From assembly GCF_900239345.1 (NCBI RefSeq), contig NZ_OESZ01000012.1, positions 62,001 through 126,000 of the forward strand: a DNA stretch of 64,000 bases. Direction: 5' to 3'. The notes beneath the pieces were generated by a model. The model searched no databases, had not been told where the DNA came from, and saw only the letters and a list, made by a program, of their open reading frames with translations. This DNA is from Tenacibaculum dicentrarchi. Its GTDB lineage: Bacteria; Bacteroidota; Bacteroidia; Flavobacteriales; Flavobacteriaceae. The position numbers and the translations under genes are program-made. Of this stretch, positions 17,819-25,597 are shown in pieces. How positions within the stretch are numbered: position 1 is the first letter of the stretch; every line of letters starts with the position of its first letter.

Positions 17819-17891
17819 GTTTTTTTTATTTATTCAGTAAATATATTGCTATATCTAAACATAAAAAAACTTAATTAATTAAAATATTACT

Positions 17892-18186
17892 TAGAGCCTG
17901 TTTAAATTTCATCTAAAAAAGTTTTGTAACATCAAAATAAGAAATCAAATCTGTCAAACTGAATTTAGTTCAGTTTCGCATCCTGATTTGCCGTAGTTAT
18001 TCCCTTTTTTTGATAATTCTTGTCAATTCGAGTGATTTTAATGACTAAAAGGAATTAAAATTGTATCGAGAATTTGAGTTGTTTTATGTTGATGAATTTT
18101 ATACAAAAAAGTTCTCGATACAATTTTTTTGAAGGAAAAAAATAACTCGAACTGACAGTTTATTTTAATTTTTAAACAGGCTCTTA
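17892..18186 (+). repeat. Interspersed MITE-like repeat R1, copy b
   Basis: The 429-base gap between the two barrel genes holds this 295-base element. Its ends are near-perfect inverted repeats, GAGCCTGTTTAAATTT and its complement AATTTTTAAACAGGCTC, each flanked by TTA. The left half carries the family segment CTGAATTTAGTTCAGTTTCG. The right half has been replaced or split by a second palindromic element (18021-18157). No gene in it looks real. Confidence 0.82.
18021..18157. repeat. Palindromic repeat R2 nested in R1 copy b
   Basis: A 137-base unit bounded by TGTCAATTCGAGT and its near-complement ACTCGAACTGACA. Inside it a perfect 16-base inverted repeat (18057-18072 and 18112-18127, core TTGTATCGAGAA) flanks a 39-base loop. 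I recall similar units as multicopy intergenic repeats in marine flavobacteria; this is the only copy here. Confidence 0.75.
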
Positions 18187-18196
18187 AGCATAAAAA

Positions 18197-18222
18197 AAGT
18201 GCTGTTATAAATAACAGCACTT
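18197..18222 (-). terminator. Terminator after the 157-residue barrel gene
   Basis: Perfect 12-base arms (AAGTGCTGTTAT and ATAACAGCACTT) around a 2-base loop, followed on the minus strand by a T tract. Confidence 0.85.
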
Positions 18223-18247
18223 CTTGTAAATTTTAATTTTTTATTTT

Positions 18248-18721
18248 CTATAAAGAAAAAGAATATGTTGCTCCAATTCCAAAAGAAGAAAGTGTTGTTT
18301 GATCAAGAACAACTGCTGCATAATCAACATGAGCTGTAATTGCGTTTGTTACTTTATAACCAACCATTGGTCTGTAGTAAAAACCACTTTCAGTATTTTC
18401 AGATGGTCTAACTCCTATTCCATATCCCATATCTAATCCTAAAGAAAACTTTTCAGATACTGTAAAACGACCCGCTGCTGCTATTGGTAAAAAAGCGGCA
18501 TCTGCGCCATCTCCTAAGAAATGTATGTGAGATATAGCCCCACCAACTTTTAATTCTTCTGAAACTTTAAATAAATAGTTTACCTCAATAGCTCCTGTTA
18601 CATCAGCTTTTGAATCTCCTGAAGGAATACCAATAGTACCACCAACATTTAATTCTGATTCTTGTGCATTTACTGTAAACCCTGCAGCAACAATAGCTAT
18701 CATTAATAATACTTTTTTCAT
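18248..18721 (-). CDS. Outer-membrane beta-barrel protein
   Basis: 157 residues: signal peptide MKKVLLMIAIVAAGFTVNAQ, then strands such as VGGTIGIPSG, VGGAISHIHFLGDG, GLDMGYGIG and a terminal GIGATYSFSL. It fits a small porin-like outer-membrane barrel of unknown function. Its signal peptide differs from that of the neighbouring barrel in only two residues, yet the mature domains do not align well by eye. It is divergent from xerD. Confidence 0.8.
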   Translation of the reverse strand: MKKVLLMIAIVAAGFTVNAQESELNVGGTIGIPSGDSKADVTGAIEVNYLFKVSEELKVGGAISHIHFLGDGADAAFLPIAAAGRFTVSEKFSLGLDMGYGIGVRPSENTESGFYYRPMVGYKVTNAITAHVDYAAVVLDQTTLSSFGIGATYSFSL

Positions 18722-18817
18722 AATTTTAATTTTTTATTGATAAGTTTGTTAAACAAATTTAGTTTTTATTTATCGATTAAAAACGTTTTTTTTTTAAAAT
18801 AATCACCCCTATACACA

Positions 18818-19735
18818 ATGAATTGGAAACAAGCTATTTCAGATTACACAAACTTCTTAAAAATAGAAAAAGGACTTGCAAAAAACTCCATCGAAAGCTA
18901 TTCAAGAGATATTAAAAAACTAATTTTATTTATTGATACGCTGAACACGCCAATTTCTCCGATTAATATTACTTCGGAAATAATTGAACAATTTATGTAC
19001 GATATTAATCAAAAATTAAACCCACGAAGCAAAGCACGGTTAATTTCAGGCTTGCGAAGTTTTTTTGATTATTTAGTTTTTGAAGATTACCGAAAAGACA
19101 ATCCTACCGATTTAATTGAAAGCCCAAATACCATTCGAAAATTACCAGATACCCTCGAGAAAGAAGAAATTGACGATTTAATAAATGCTATTGATTTAAG
19201 TCATCCTCAAGGCGAACGTAACAAAACTATTATTGAAACCATTTTTAGCTGCGGTTTGCGAGTTAGTGAATTAATTAATTTACAACTTTCTGATTTATTT
19301 TTTAATGAAGGTTATATTCGAGTATTAGGAAAAGGAAATAAATACCGATTTGTACCCATTCACAGCACTACTATTGATCGGTTAAATTTTTATATAGATT
19401 ATATCCGCCCTGCGATAACTCCGAAGGAAAAAGAAGAAGACATTATTTTTTTAAACCGACGCGGAAGCCGCTTAAGCCGTCAAATGGTCTTTATTATTTT
19501 GAAAGAATTAGCCATTAAAACAAATCTTAAAAAAAGTATTGGACCGCATACCTTGCGTCATTCTTTTGCTACTTATTTATTAAAAAACGGAGCAGATTTA
19601 CGTGTTATTCAGCAATTATTAGGGCACGAAAGTATTACAACCACCGAAATTTACGTGCATTTAGATACCAGCTATTTAAAAGAAGTTGTTGATTTACATC
19701 ACCCAAGAAGTTCAATGAATATTAATGACCAATAA
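18818..19735 (+). CDS. xerD: Tyrosine recombinase XerD/XerC
   Basis: 305 residues: a SAM-like core-binding domain (1-100) and a catalytic domain with R148 (CGLRVSELI), K172, H244 and R247 (HTLRHSF), H270 (LLGHESI) and the nucleophile Y279. This full set indicates an active site-specific recombinase of the Xer type, which resolves chromosome dimers at dif. No integrase-style neighbours or attachment sites are present, so I take it as the housekeeping enzyme. The C-terminal YLKEVVDLHHPR fits flavobacterial XerD. Confidence 0.9.
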   Translation: MNWKQAISDYTNFLKIEKGLAKNSIESYSRDIKKLILFIDTLNTPISPINITSEIIEQFMYDINQKLNPRSKARLISGLRSFFDYLVFEDYRKDNPTDLIESPNTIRKLPDTLEKEEIDDLINAIDLSHPQGERNKTIIETIFSCGLRVSELINLQLSDLFFNEGYIRVLGKGNKYRFVPIHSTTIDRLNFYIDYIRPAITPKEKEEDIIFLNRRGSRLSRQMVFIILKELAIKTNLKKSIGPHTLRHSFATYLLKNGADLRVIQQLLGHESITTTEIYVHLDTSYLKEVVDLHHPRSSMNINDQ

Positions 19736-19760
19736 AATAATTTATAGTTGAAAAATCGAA

Positions 19761-19896
19761 TCCGTCAAAGGAATTTTATTTCAGTTTCGCATACTGATTT
19801 TCCGTAGTTATTAATTTTATGTGATTCTAAAATAAATTCAGAATGACGTTTATACCTTAAAAAAGATACTTTATTTAAAATTTAAAGAAACTCTTA
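19761..19896 (+). repeat. Interspersed MITE-like repeat R1, copy c (left end missing)
   Basis: Right-hand part of the R1 family: TTATTTCAGTTTCGCATACTGATTT, then TCTAAAATAAATTCAGAATG and a right end AAATTTAAAGAAACTCTTA. The left inverted repeat is gone, so this is a decayed copy just after xerD. Confidence 0.7.
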
Positions 19897-19967
19897 TACT
19901 TTTTGATTTTAGCATTACACAAAATCAGAAAAAAATATAAAATTGAGCATTAAGGTAAAAAACAACT

Positions 19968-20042
19968 AAAATATAAAGAAAATATAAAGAAAATATAAAG
20001 AAAATATAAAGAAAATATAAAGAAAATATAAAGAAAATATAA
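19968..20042. repeat. 11-base tandem repeat, six perfect copies
   Basis: AAAATATAAAG repeated six times without error (19968-20033) plus a partial seventh copy. The unit length is close to one helical turn, so the A4 tracts are in phase and the DNA is probably bent. It lies between xerD and the 3' end of the SRP RNA gene. The whole 611-base gap holds R1 copy c, this array and the SRP RNA. Confidence 0.92.
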
Positions 20043-20083
20043 TTTTTACAGAAATGTAAAACGAAAATAAAAGACACAAAAAA

Positions 20084-20181
20084 TGGCAAGCTACCTACAT
20101 CACACTGCTACAACCTAATACCCTTGCTGCGTTCCCGCCCTGGGGGAGTTCAAAGGGAGCTAGTTGTGTAGAACTTGCCGT
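20084..20181 (-). ncRNA. ffs: Signal recognition particle 4.5S RNA
   Basis: On the minus strand the RNA runs from GGCAAGTTCTACACAAC to GTAGGTAGCTTGCC; the ends (GGCAAG / CTTGCC) pair. The apical domain-IV core reads AGGGCGGGAACGCAGCAAGGG, with the GGAA tetraloop and the conserved GCAGC bulge side of SRP RNA. About 98 bases, the short bacterial form. It guides Ffh and FtsY in co-translational targeting. A T6 run follows the 3' end and a small hairpin (20044-20061) lies beyond it. Confidence 0.9.
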
Positions 20182-20183
20182 GG

Positions 20184-20213
20184 CAAATATACATCCTTTT
20201 TTGAAACTGACAA
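20184..20213 (-). promoter_or_regulatory. Promoter of the SRP RNA gene
   Basis: Minus strand: TTG (20213-20211), a 19-base spacer, then TATATTTG (20191-20184). This matches the Bacteroidota housekeeping consensus in both boxes and spacing, and places the start a few bases before the paired 5' end of the RNA. It is the best promoter in the window. Confidence 0.75.
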
Positions 20214-20315
20214 TAAAAAAAATAGCTTTTTTTTCATGACATTTTTAACTCGTTGACTGCTAATATATTGTTTAAAAACTTTTTTAAAAAAAATTTAGAA
20301 TCGAAAACAAAATAA

Positions 20316-20323
20316 TATATTTG
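20316..20323 (+). promoter_or_regulatory. Candidate -7 box of the DUF4199 gene
   Basis: TATATTTG, a full match to TAnnTTTG, 23 bases before the ATG; no clear -33 TTG. Confidence 0.4.
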
Positions 20324-20346
20324 TACTAACTAACTCAATTAATTCA

Positions 20347-20874
20347 ATGGAAAATCAAACGCAAAGCAGAAACATTATTTTAAATTACGGCTTAATTTAT
20401 GGAGCAATAATTATCTTTATCAATTTAATAATTTACGCATTAGGAATGACTTTTGACACAACAGGTGGTGTTATTAATATGGTTGCCCTTATACTTTGTA
20501 TTGTCGTATTACCTGTGTTAGCAATTAAAAAATTTAAAAAAGAGAATAATGGTTTACTTATTTGGGGGCAAGCTTTGAAAATAGGCGTTGGTATTGTTGC
20601 TGTTGGGGCAGTTATTAGTATTATATACACCCATGTTTTTACAGGTATTATTGAGCCTAATTTTTACAATCAGTTAGCCGATTTTCAAACAGGAAAATTT
20701 TTAGATGCAGGTTTGTCAGAAGATCAAATTGAAAGTCAATTAGCCATGCAAGCTAAATTTCAAGGAACTATTATTGGCGATGCTTTAGGACTTTTGTTTT
20801 ATGTATTTTTAGGATTTATAATATCGGCTATTACAGGGGCTATTATGAAACATACTCCAGAAGATGAATACTAA
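20347..20874 (+). CDS. DUF4199 membrane protein
   Basis: 175 residues with four membrane helices (about 13-32, 40-58, 75-97, 145-167) and a soluble loop between helices 3 and 4. Matches the shape of DUF4199 proteins, which in Bacteroidota often precede a dolichol-phosphate-mannose-synthase-like glycosyltransferase, as here. The function is unknown; the conserved pairing suggests a part in polyprenyl-sugar handling. 108 bases separate it from the next gene, with a short hairpin-like stretch in between. Confidence 0.82.
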   Translation: MENQTQSRNIILNYGLIYGAIIIFINLIIYALGMTFDTTGGVINMVALILCIVVLPVLAIKKFKKENNGLLIWGQALKIGVGIVAVGAVISIIYTHVFTGIIEPNFYNQLADFQTGKFLDAGLSEDQIESQLAMQAKFQGTIIGDALGLLFYVFLGFIISAITGAIMKHTPEDEY

Positions 20875-20982
20875 AATTAGTAAAAAGGTAACTTATAAAG
20901 TTTTTGAAATACTCCAAATATTCTAAAGACTTTGTAACTTTACCTTTTTTTAATTTGTACATACTAATTTGCATCAAAAAAC

Positions 20983-21939
20983 ATGGATATATCGGTAGTT
21001 ATACCACTTCTTAATGAAGAAGAATCTTTACTAGAATTACACAATTGGATTGCTAAAATTATGCAATCCAATACTTATTTATATGAAATTATTTTTATTG
21101 ATGATGGTAGCACCGATACTTCTTGGCAGGTAATTGAGCAATTATCCGAAGAAAATAATGCCGTAAAAGGAATTCATTTTCAAAAAAACTACGGAAAATC
21201 GCAAGCTTTAGATGCTGGTTTTGGTTTAGCTGAAGGAAATGTAGTTATTACTATGGATGCAGATTTACAAGATAGCCCTGATGAAATCCCTGGATTATAT
21301 GAAATGATAACAAACCAAAATTTTGATTTAGTTTCAGGATGGAAAAAGAAACGTTACGACAATCTTCTTACCAAAAATATTCCATCTAAATTATTTAATT
21401 GGGCAGCTCGAAAAACATCAGGATTACAATTAAATGATTTTAACTGCGGATTAAAAGCTTATAAAAACGAAGTAATTAAAACTGTAAAAGTTAGTGGCGA
21501 AATGCATCGTTATATTCCTGTTTTAGCGAAAAACGAAGGTTTTAATAATATTGGCGAAAAAGTAGTACAGCATCAAGCACGTAAATACGGCGTTACTAAA
21601 TTCGGGATGGATCGGTTTATAAATGGATTTTTAGATTTAATTACGATTTCCTTTTTATCAAAATTCGGAAAACGACCAATGCACTTTTTTGGACTTTGGG
21701 GAAGTTTAATGTTTATATTCGGCTTTTTATCAGCATTTATTATTGGTTCACTAAAAATTTATCATTTATTTTCAGGTGTAAAAGCTATTTTAGTTACTAA
21801 TAATCCGTTATTTTATATCGCTTTAACATCAATGATTTTAGGAACACTTTTATTTTTAGCTGGCTTTTTAGGCGAATTAATTATAAAAAGTAATCCACAA
21901 CAAAAACACTACACAATTAAAGAAAAATTAAACTTTTAA
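20983..21939 (+). CDS. Family 2 glycosyltransferase, polyprenyl-phosphate type
   Basis: 318 residues: a GT-A domain with VVIPLLNEEESLLEL, DDGSTDTSW (about 40), the metal site MDADLQDSPDE (about 90) and HQARKYGVTKF, then two C-terminal membrane helices (about 236-256 and 270-296). This layout matches GtrB/ArnC/DPM1-like enzymes that load a sugar from a nucleotide onto undecaprenyl phosphate. The sugar is not predictable. It is followed after 39 bases by a phosphohexomutase and an exporter, which fits envelope glycan supply. Confidence 0.88.
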   Translation: MDISVVIPLLNEEESLLELHNWIAKIMQSNTYLYEIIFIDDGSTDTSWQVIEQLSEENNAVKGIHFQKNYGKSQALDAGFGLAEGNVVITMDADLQDSPDEIPGLYEMITNQNFDLVSGWKKKRYDNLLTKNIPSKLFNWAARKTSGLQLNDFNCGLKAYKNEVIKTVKVSGEMHRYIPVLAKNEGFNNIGEKVVQHQARKYGVTKFGMDRFINGFLDLITISFLSKFGKRPMHFFGLWGSLMFIFGFLSAFIIGSLKIYHLFSGVKAILVTNNPLFYIALTSMILGTLLFLAGFLGELIIKSNPQQKHYTIKEKLNF

Positions 21940-21978
21940 AATACGTACTTTGTACGCTATTTATATAACTTATAATTT

Positions 21979-23691
21979 ATGGAAGAGATTTTAAACAAAG
22001 CTAAATTATGGCTTTCTGAATCATTTGATTCAGCTACTAGAAATGAAATTGAACAATTAATAAGCGAAAAATCGGACGATTTAGCCGACCGTTTTTATAA
22101 AAATTTAGAATTCGGAACTGGCGGAATGCGTGGAATTGTAGGCGCAGGAACGAACAGAATCAACAAATATACTTTAGGGAAAGCAACACAAGGTTTAAGT
22201 AATTATTTACATCAAATACATCCGAATAAAGAATTAAAAGTAGCGATTGGCTATGATTGTCGTCATGACAGTAAATGGTTAGCAAAAGTAGTTGCCGATG
22301 TGTTTTCTGCAAATAACATCAAAGTTTTTCTTTTTGAAGACCTACGCCCTACTCCTGAACTTTCGTTTGCAGTAAGTCATTTAGGTTGCGATGTTGGAAT
22401 CGTTTTAACAGCTTCTCATAATCCGCCTGAATATAATGGTTATAAAGTTTATTGGTCTGATGGAGGTCAAATTGTTCCACCTGAAGATACTGAAATTATA
22501 AATGAAGTAAATTCATTAGCTTTTACAGATATTAATTTTAAAGCAAATGAAGAATTAATTTCGAGCATCGGAAGTGAAATTGATGAAGCTTTTTGGCAAG
22601 CATCTATTAAAAATGGAACTTTTGATGTAAAAGGACGAGAAGATTTAAAAATTGTTTTTACTTCTTTACACGGAACTTCTATTAAATTAATTCCTGAAGT
22701 TTTAAAACGTGCAGGTTATACGCAAGTTTATATTGTTGATGAACAAGCCGAGCCAGATGGAAGTTTTCCAACGGTAAAATCTCCAAACCCTGAAGAACCT
22801 GAAGCTTTACAAATGGCGGTGGATTTAGCGAATAAAGTAGGTGCTGATATCGTTTTAGGAACTGACCCCGATTCTGATAGAATTGGTATTGCTGTTCGTG
22901 ATTTAGAAGGAAATATGAAATTATTAAACGGAAATCAGACCATGAGTATGATGACTGATTTTTTAATTAACGATTGGAAAAATAACGGGAAATTAAACGG
23001 AAAACAATTTGTAGGTTCTACTATTGTTTCTACGAATTTAGTAAACGAAATAGCAAGCTCATACGGTGTTGAAACTAAAGTTGGTTTAACTGGTTTTAAA
23101 TGGATTGCTAAAATGATTAAAGATTTCCCAGAGCTTGATTTTATTGGCGGTGGAGAAGAAAGTTTTGGTTATATGGTGGGTGATTTTGTAAGAGATAAAG
23201 ATGCTGTAACCGCTGCTTTATTAGCCTGTGAAATTGCTTCGGATGCAAAAGCAAATAACAGTTCGTTTTATTATGAATTATTAAACTTATACACTCGTAA
23301 TAATTTTTATAAAGAACACTTAATTTCTATTGTTAAAAAAGGAATGGACGGCGCACAGCAAATCAAACAAATGATGGTTGATTTACGCAAGAATCCTATT
23401 ACTGAAATTGACAATGCTAAGGTTGAGTTTTTATATGATTATCAATCATCAATTAAAAAGAATTTAATTACTGGTGAAGAAGTAATTATGGATATTCCAA
23501 AATCGAATGTGCTAATTTATCAAACTACCGACGGAACAAAAATAGCTGCTCGCCCAAGTGGAACAGAGCCTAAAATAAAGTTTTATTTCAGTGTTAAAAC
23601 AGCATTAGCTTCGGTTAAAAATGCAGAAGCTATTGAAGTATCATTAGATGCAAAAATTCAAAGAATTATTAAAGAAATGAAACTAAATTAA
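21979..23691 (+). CDS. Phosphoglucomutase/phosphomannomutase (phosphohexomutase)
   Basis: 570 residues, the long form. The phosphoserine loop TASHNPPEYNGYKVYW, metal loop GTDPDSDRIG, sugar loop GGGEESFGY and phosphate loop RPSGTEPKIKFYF are all intact. It interconverts hexose-1- and hexose-6-phosphates to feed nucleotide-sugar synthesis; which hexose it prefers is not clear. The stop shares its last A with the ATG of the next gene (TAATG). Confidence 0.93.
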   Translation: MEEILNKAKLWLSESFDSATRNEIEQLISEKSDDLADRFYKNLEFGTGGMRGIVGAGTNRINKYTLGKATQGLSNYLHQIHPNKELKVAIGYDCRHDSKWLAKVVADVFSANNIKVFLFEDLRPTPELSFAVSHLGCDVGIVLTASHNPPEYNGYKVYWSDGGQIVPPEDTEIINEVNSLAFTDINFKANEELISSIGSEIDEAFWQASIKNGTFDVKGREDLKIVFTSLHGTSIKLIPEVLKRAGYTQVYIVDEQAEPDGSFPTVKSPNPEEPEALQMAVDLANKVGADIVLGTDPDSDRIGIAVRDLEGNMKLLNGNQTMSMMTDFLINDWKNNGKLNGKQFVGSTIVSTNLVNEIASSYGVETKVGLTGFKWIAKMIKDFPELDFIGGGEESFGYMVGDFVRDKDAVTAALLACEIASDAKANNSSFYYELLNLYTRNNFYKEHLISIVKKGMDGAQQIKQMMVDLRKNPITEIDNAKVEFLYDYQSSIKKNLITGEEVIMDIPKSNVLIYQTTDGTKIAARPSGTEPKIKFYFSVKTALASVKNAEAIEVSLDAKIQRIIKEMKLN

Positions 23692-25520
23692 TGGGATATT
23701 TTAAAGATATATTAAAATATGAAAAAAAGTATCGAAAATTTACAGTTCTAAATATTGTATTTAATATACTTTACGCAATTTTTAATGTGCTATCAGTTTT
23801 AGCTTTTATCCCTGTTTTAGGAATTCTATTTGGTACTGATAAAAAAATTATAAATAAACCAAACTATGAAGGTCTTAGTAAAATTGGTGATTTTCTAAAA
23901 GATAGTTTTTATCATTTTATATCAGAAAAAATAAAAACAGAAGGTGACATAAATACACTTGTATTTATTTGCTTATTAGCACTTTCATTATTTTTTCTAA
24001 AAAACTTATTTAGATATTTAGCGTCTTATGTTATTGCTTTTTTAAGAACAGGTATTGTAAAAGACCTACGAGATAAACTCTACGATAAAATTGTTGAGTT
24101 ACCGATTTCTTATTTTTCCGAAAAAAGAAAAGGAGATATCATAGCACGTATGACTTCTGATGTACAAGAGGTAGAAGGTTCTATTATATCATCAATAGAA
24201 ACCATTGTTAGAGAACCTTTAACAGTTATAATATCTATCTCTATCATGCTTTTTATGAGTTTAAAACTCACCTTATTTGTTTTTGTTTTACTACCTGTTT
24301 CTGGTGTTATAATATCATCTATAAGTAAAAAACTAAAAGCAAATTCAGCAAAAGCACAAAAAGAAACTGGTAATTTTTTATCTTTTATTGAAGAAACATT
24401 AACCGGCTTAAGAATAATTAAGGGTTTTAATGCTGAAGGTGTAATTGCAACAAAATTCAATAACTCTACAAGTAATTTTAAACAATTAACGACAAGTGTT
24501 TTTCATAGGAAATCATTAGCTTCACCTATGAGTGAGTTTTTAGGTTCTGCAACCATTATTGCCATTCTTTGGTACGGAGGAACCGAAGTTCTATCTAAAA
24601 CAAGTGCACTACAACCAGATGAGTTTTTTGGTTATATTGTATTGTTTTACACCGTTTTAAACCCTATAAAATTAATAACATCAACGTTTTATAATATCCA
24701 AAAAGGTGAAGCTTCTGCAGAAAGAATTATGACGGTCTTAAATACAGAAAACACTATTAAAGACAAATCAAATGCAACCATAAAAGAGACCTTTAAAAAT
24801 AAAATTGAATTTAAAAACATTTCTTTTAAATATAAAGATGATTATGTTTTAAAAGATTTTACATTAACTATTAATAAAGGCGAAACTGTTGCTTTGGTTG
24901 GGCAGTCTGGGAGTGGAAAATCTACTTTAGCAAACCTTATTACTCGTTTTTATGATGTAAACAAAGGAGAGGTGGTAATTGATGAGGACAATATTAGAGA
25001 CATCACCAAAAAATCTTTAAGAAATTTGATGGGAATTGTATCACAAGATTCTATTTTATTTAATGACACTATCACAAACAACCTTAAATTAGGGTCACAA
25101 AACGCCAATGATACTGCTGTTTTAGAAGCTGCAAAAATTGCAAATGCTGATGAATTTATTCAAAATTTACCAGAAAAATACAATACAAATATTGGTGACA
25201 GTGGAAACACACTTTCTGGAGGACAAAAACAACGTTTATCTATTGCAAGAGCTGTTTTAAAGAATCCACCAATTATGATTTTAGATGAAGCAACTTCTGC
25301 TTTAGACACAGAGTCTGAACAATTGGTACAAGTTGCATTAGAAAAAATGATGCAAAATAGAACTTCTTTAGTAATCGCACATAGATTATCGACCATTCAA
25401 AATGCCGATAAAATTGTTGTGATGAAAAAAGGTGCAATCGTTGAGCAAGGAAAACATGATGAATTATTAGCTAAAAAAGGCGAATATTATAAATTAGTAA
25501 CCATGCAATCTTTAGCGTAA
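23691..25520 (+). CDS. ABC exporter, MsbA-like (fused permease and ATPase)
   Basis: 609 residues: six membrane helices in the first 320 residues, then a nucleotide-binding domain with VGQSGSGKST (Walker A), VSQDSILFNDTI (Q-loop), LSGGQKQRLSIARA and MILDEATSALD, and an IAHRLSTI switch. This is the half-transporter form of type IV exporters and looks most like MsbA, which flips lipid A-core. A lipid or glycolipid substrate is likely in view of the two genes before it, to which it is coupled by a 1-base overlap. Confidence 0.88.
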   Translation: MGYFKDILKYEKKYRKFTVLNIVFNILYAIFNVLSVLAFIPVLGILFGTDKKIINKPNYEGLSKIGDFLKDSFYHFISEKIKTEGDINTLVFICLLALSLFFLKNLFRYLASYVIAFLRTGIVKDLRDKLYDKIVELPISYFSEKRKGDIIARMTSDVQEVEGSIISSIETIVREPLTVIISISIMLFMSLKLTLFVFVLLPVSGVIISSISKKLKANSAKAQKETGNFLSFIEETLTGLRIIKGFNAEGVIATKFNNSTSNFKQLTTSVFHRKSLASPMSEFLGSATIIAILWYGGTEVLSKTSALQPDEFFGYIVLFYTVLNPIKLITSTFYNIQKGEASAERIMTVLNTENTIKDKSNATIKETFKNKIEFKNISFKYKDDYVLKDFTLTINKGETVALVGQSGSGKSTLANLITRFYDVNKGEVVIDEDNIRDITKKSLRNLMGIVSQDSILFNDTITNNLKLGSQNANDTAVLEAAKIANADEFIQNLPEKYNTNIGDSGNTLSGGQKQRLSIARAVLKNPPIMILDEATSALDTESEQLVQVALEKMMQNRTSLVIAHRLSTIQNADKIVVMKKGAIVEQGKHDELLAKKGEYYKLVTMQSLA

Positions 25521-25549
25521 AATTAAATTATCAATATATATAATTAACA

Positions 25550-25585
25550 AAAAAAAGAGAAGTTTATTAAAACTTCTCTTTTTTT
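25550..25585. terminator. Bidirectional terminator between the ABC exporter and cca
   Basis: Perfect 16-base arms (25550-25565 and 25570-25585; core AGAGAAGTTT) with a 4-base loop and A/T tracts at both ends, between converging genes. Confidence 0.9.
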
Positions 25586-25597
25586 ACTTTATGAAAA

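Noticed and set aside
18038-18220. A 60-codon minus-strand reading frame in the gap between the two barrel genes
   Set aside because: It lies entirely in the repeats R1 and R2 and its start is inside an inverted repeat; no protein features.
18818-19735. The tyrosine recombinase as an integrase of a mobile element
   Set aside because: No attachment repeats, cargo or tRNA; length and motifs fit the housekeeping XerD.
19968-20042. Short regular repeats that could be taken for a CRISPR array
   Set aside because: The unit is 11 bases, repeated directly with no spacers, so it is a tandem repeat.
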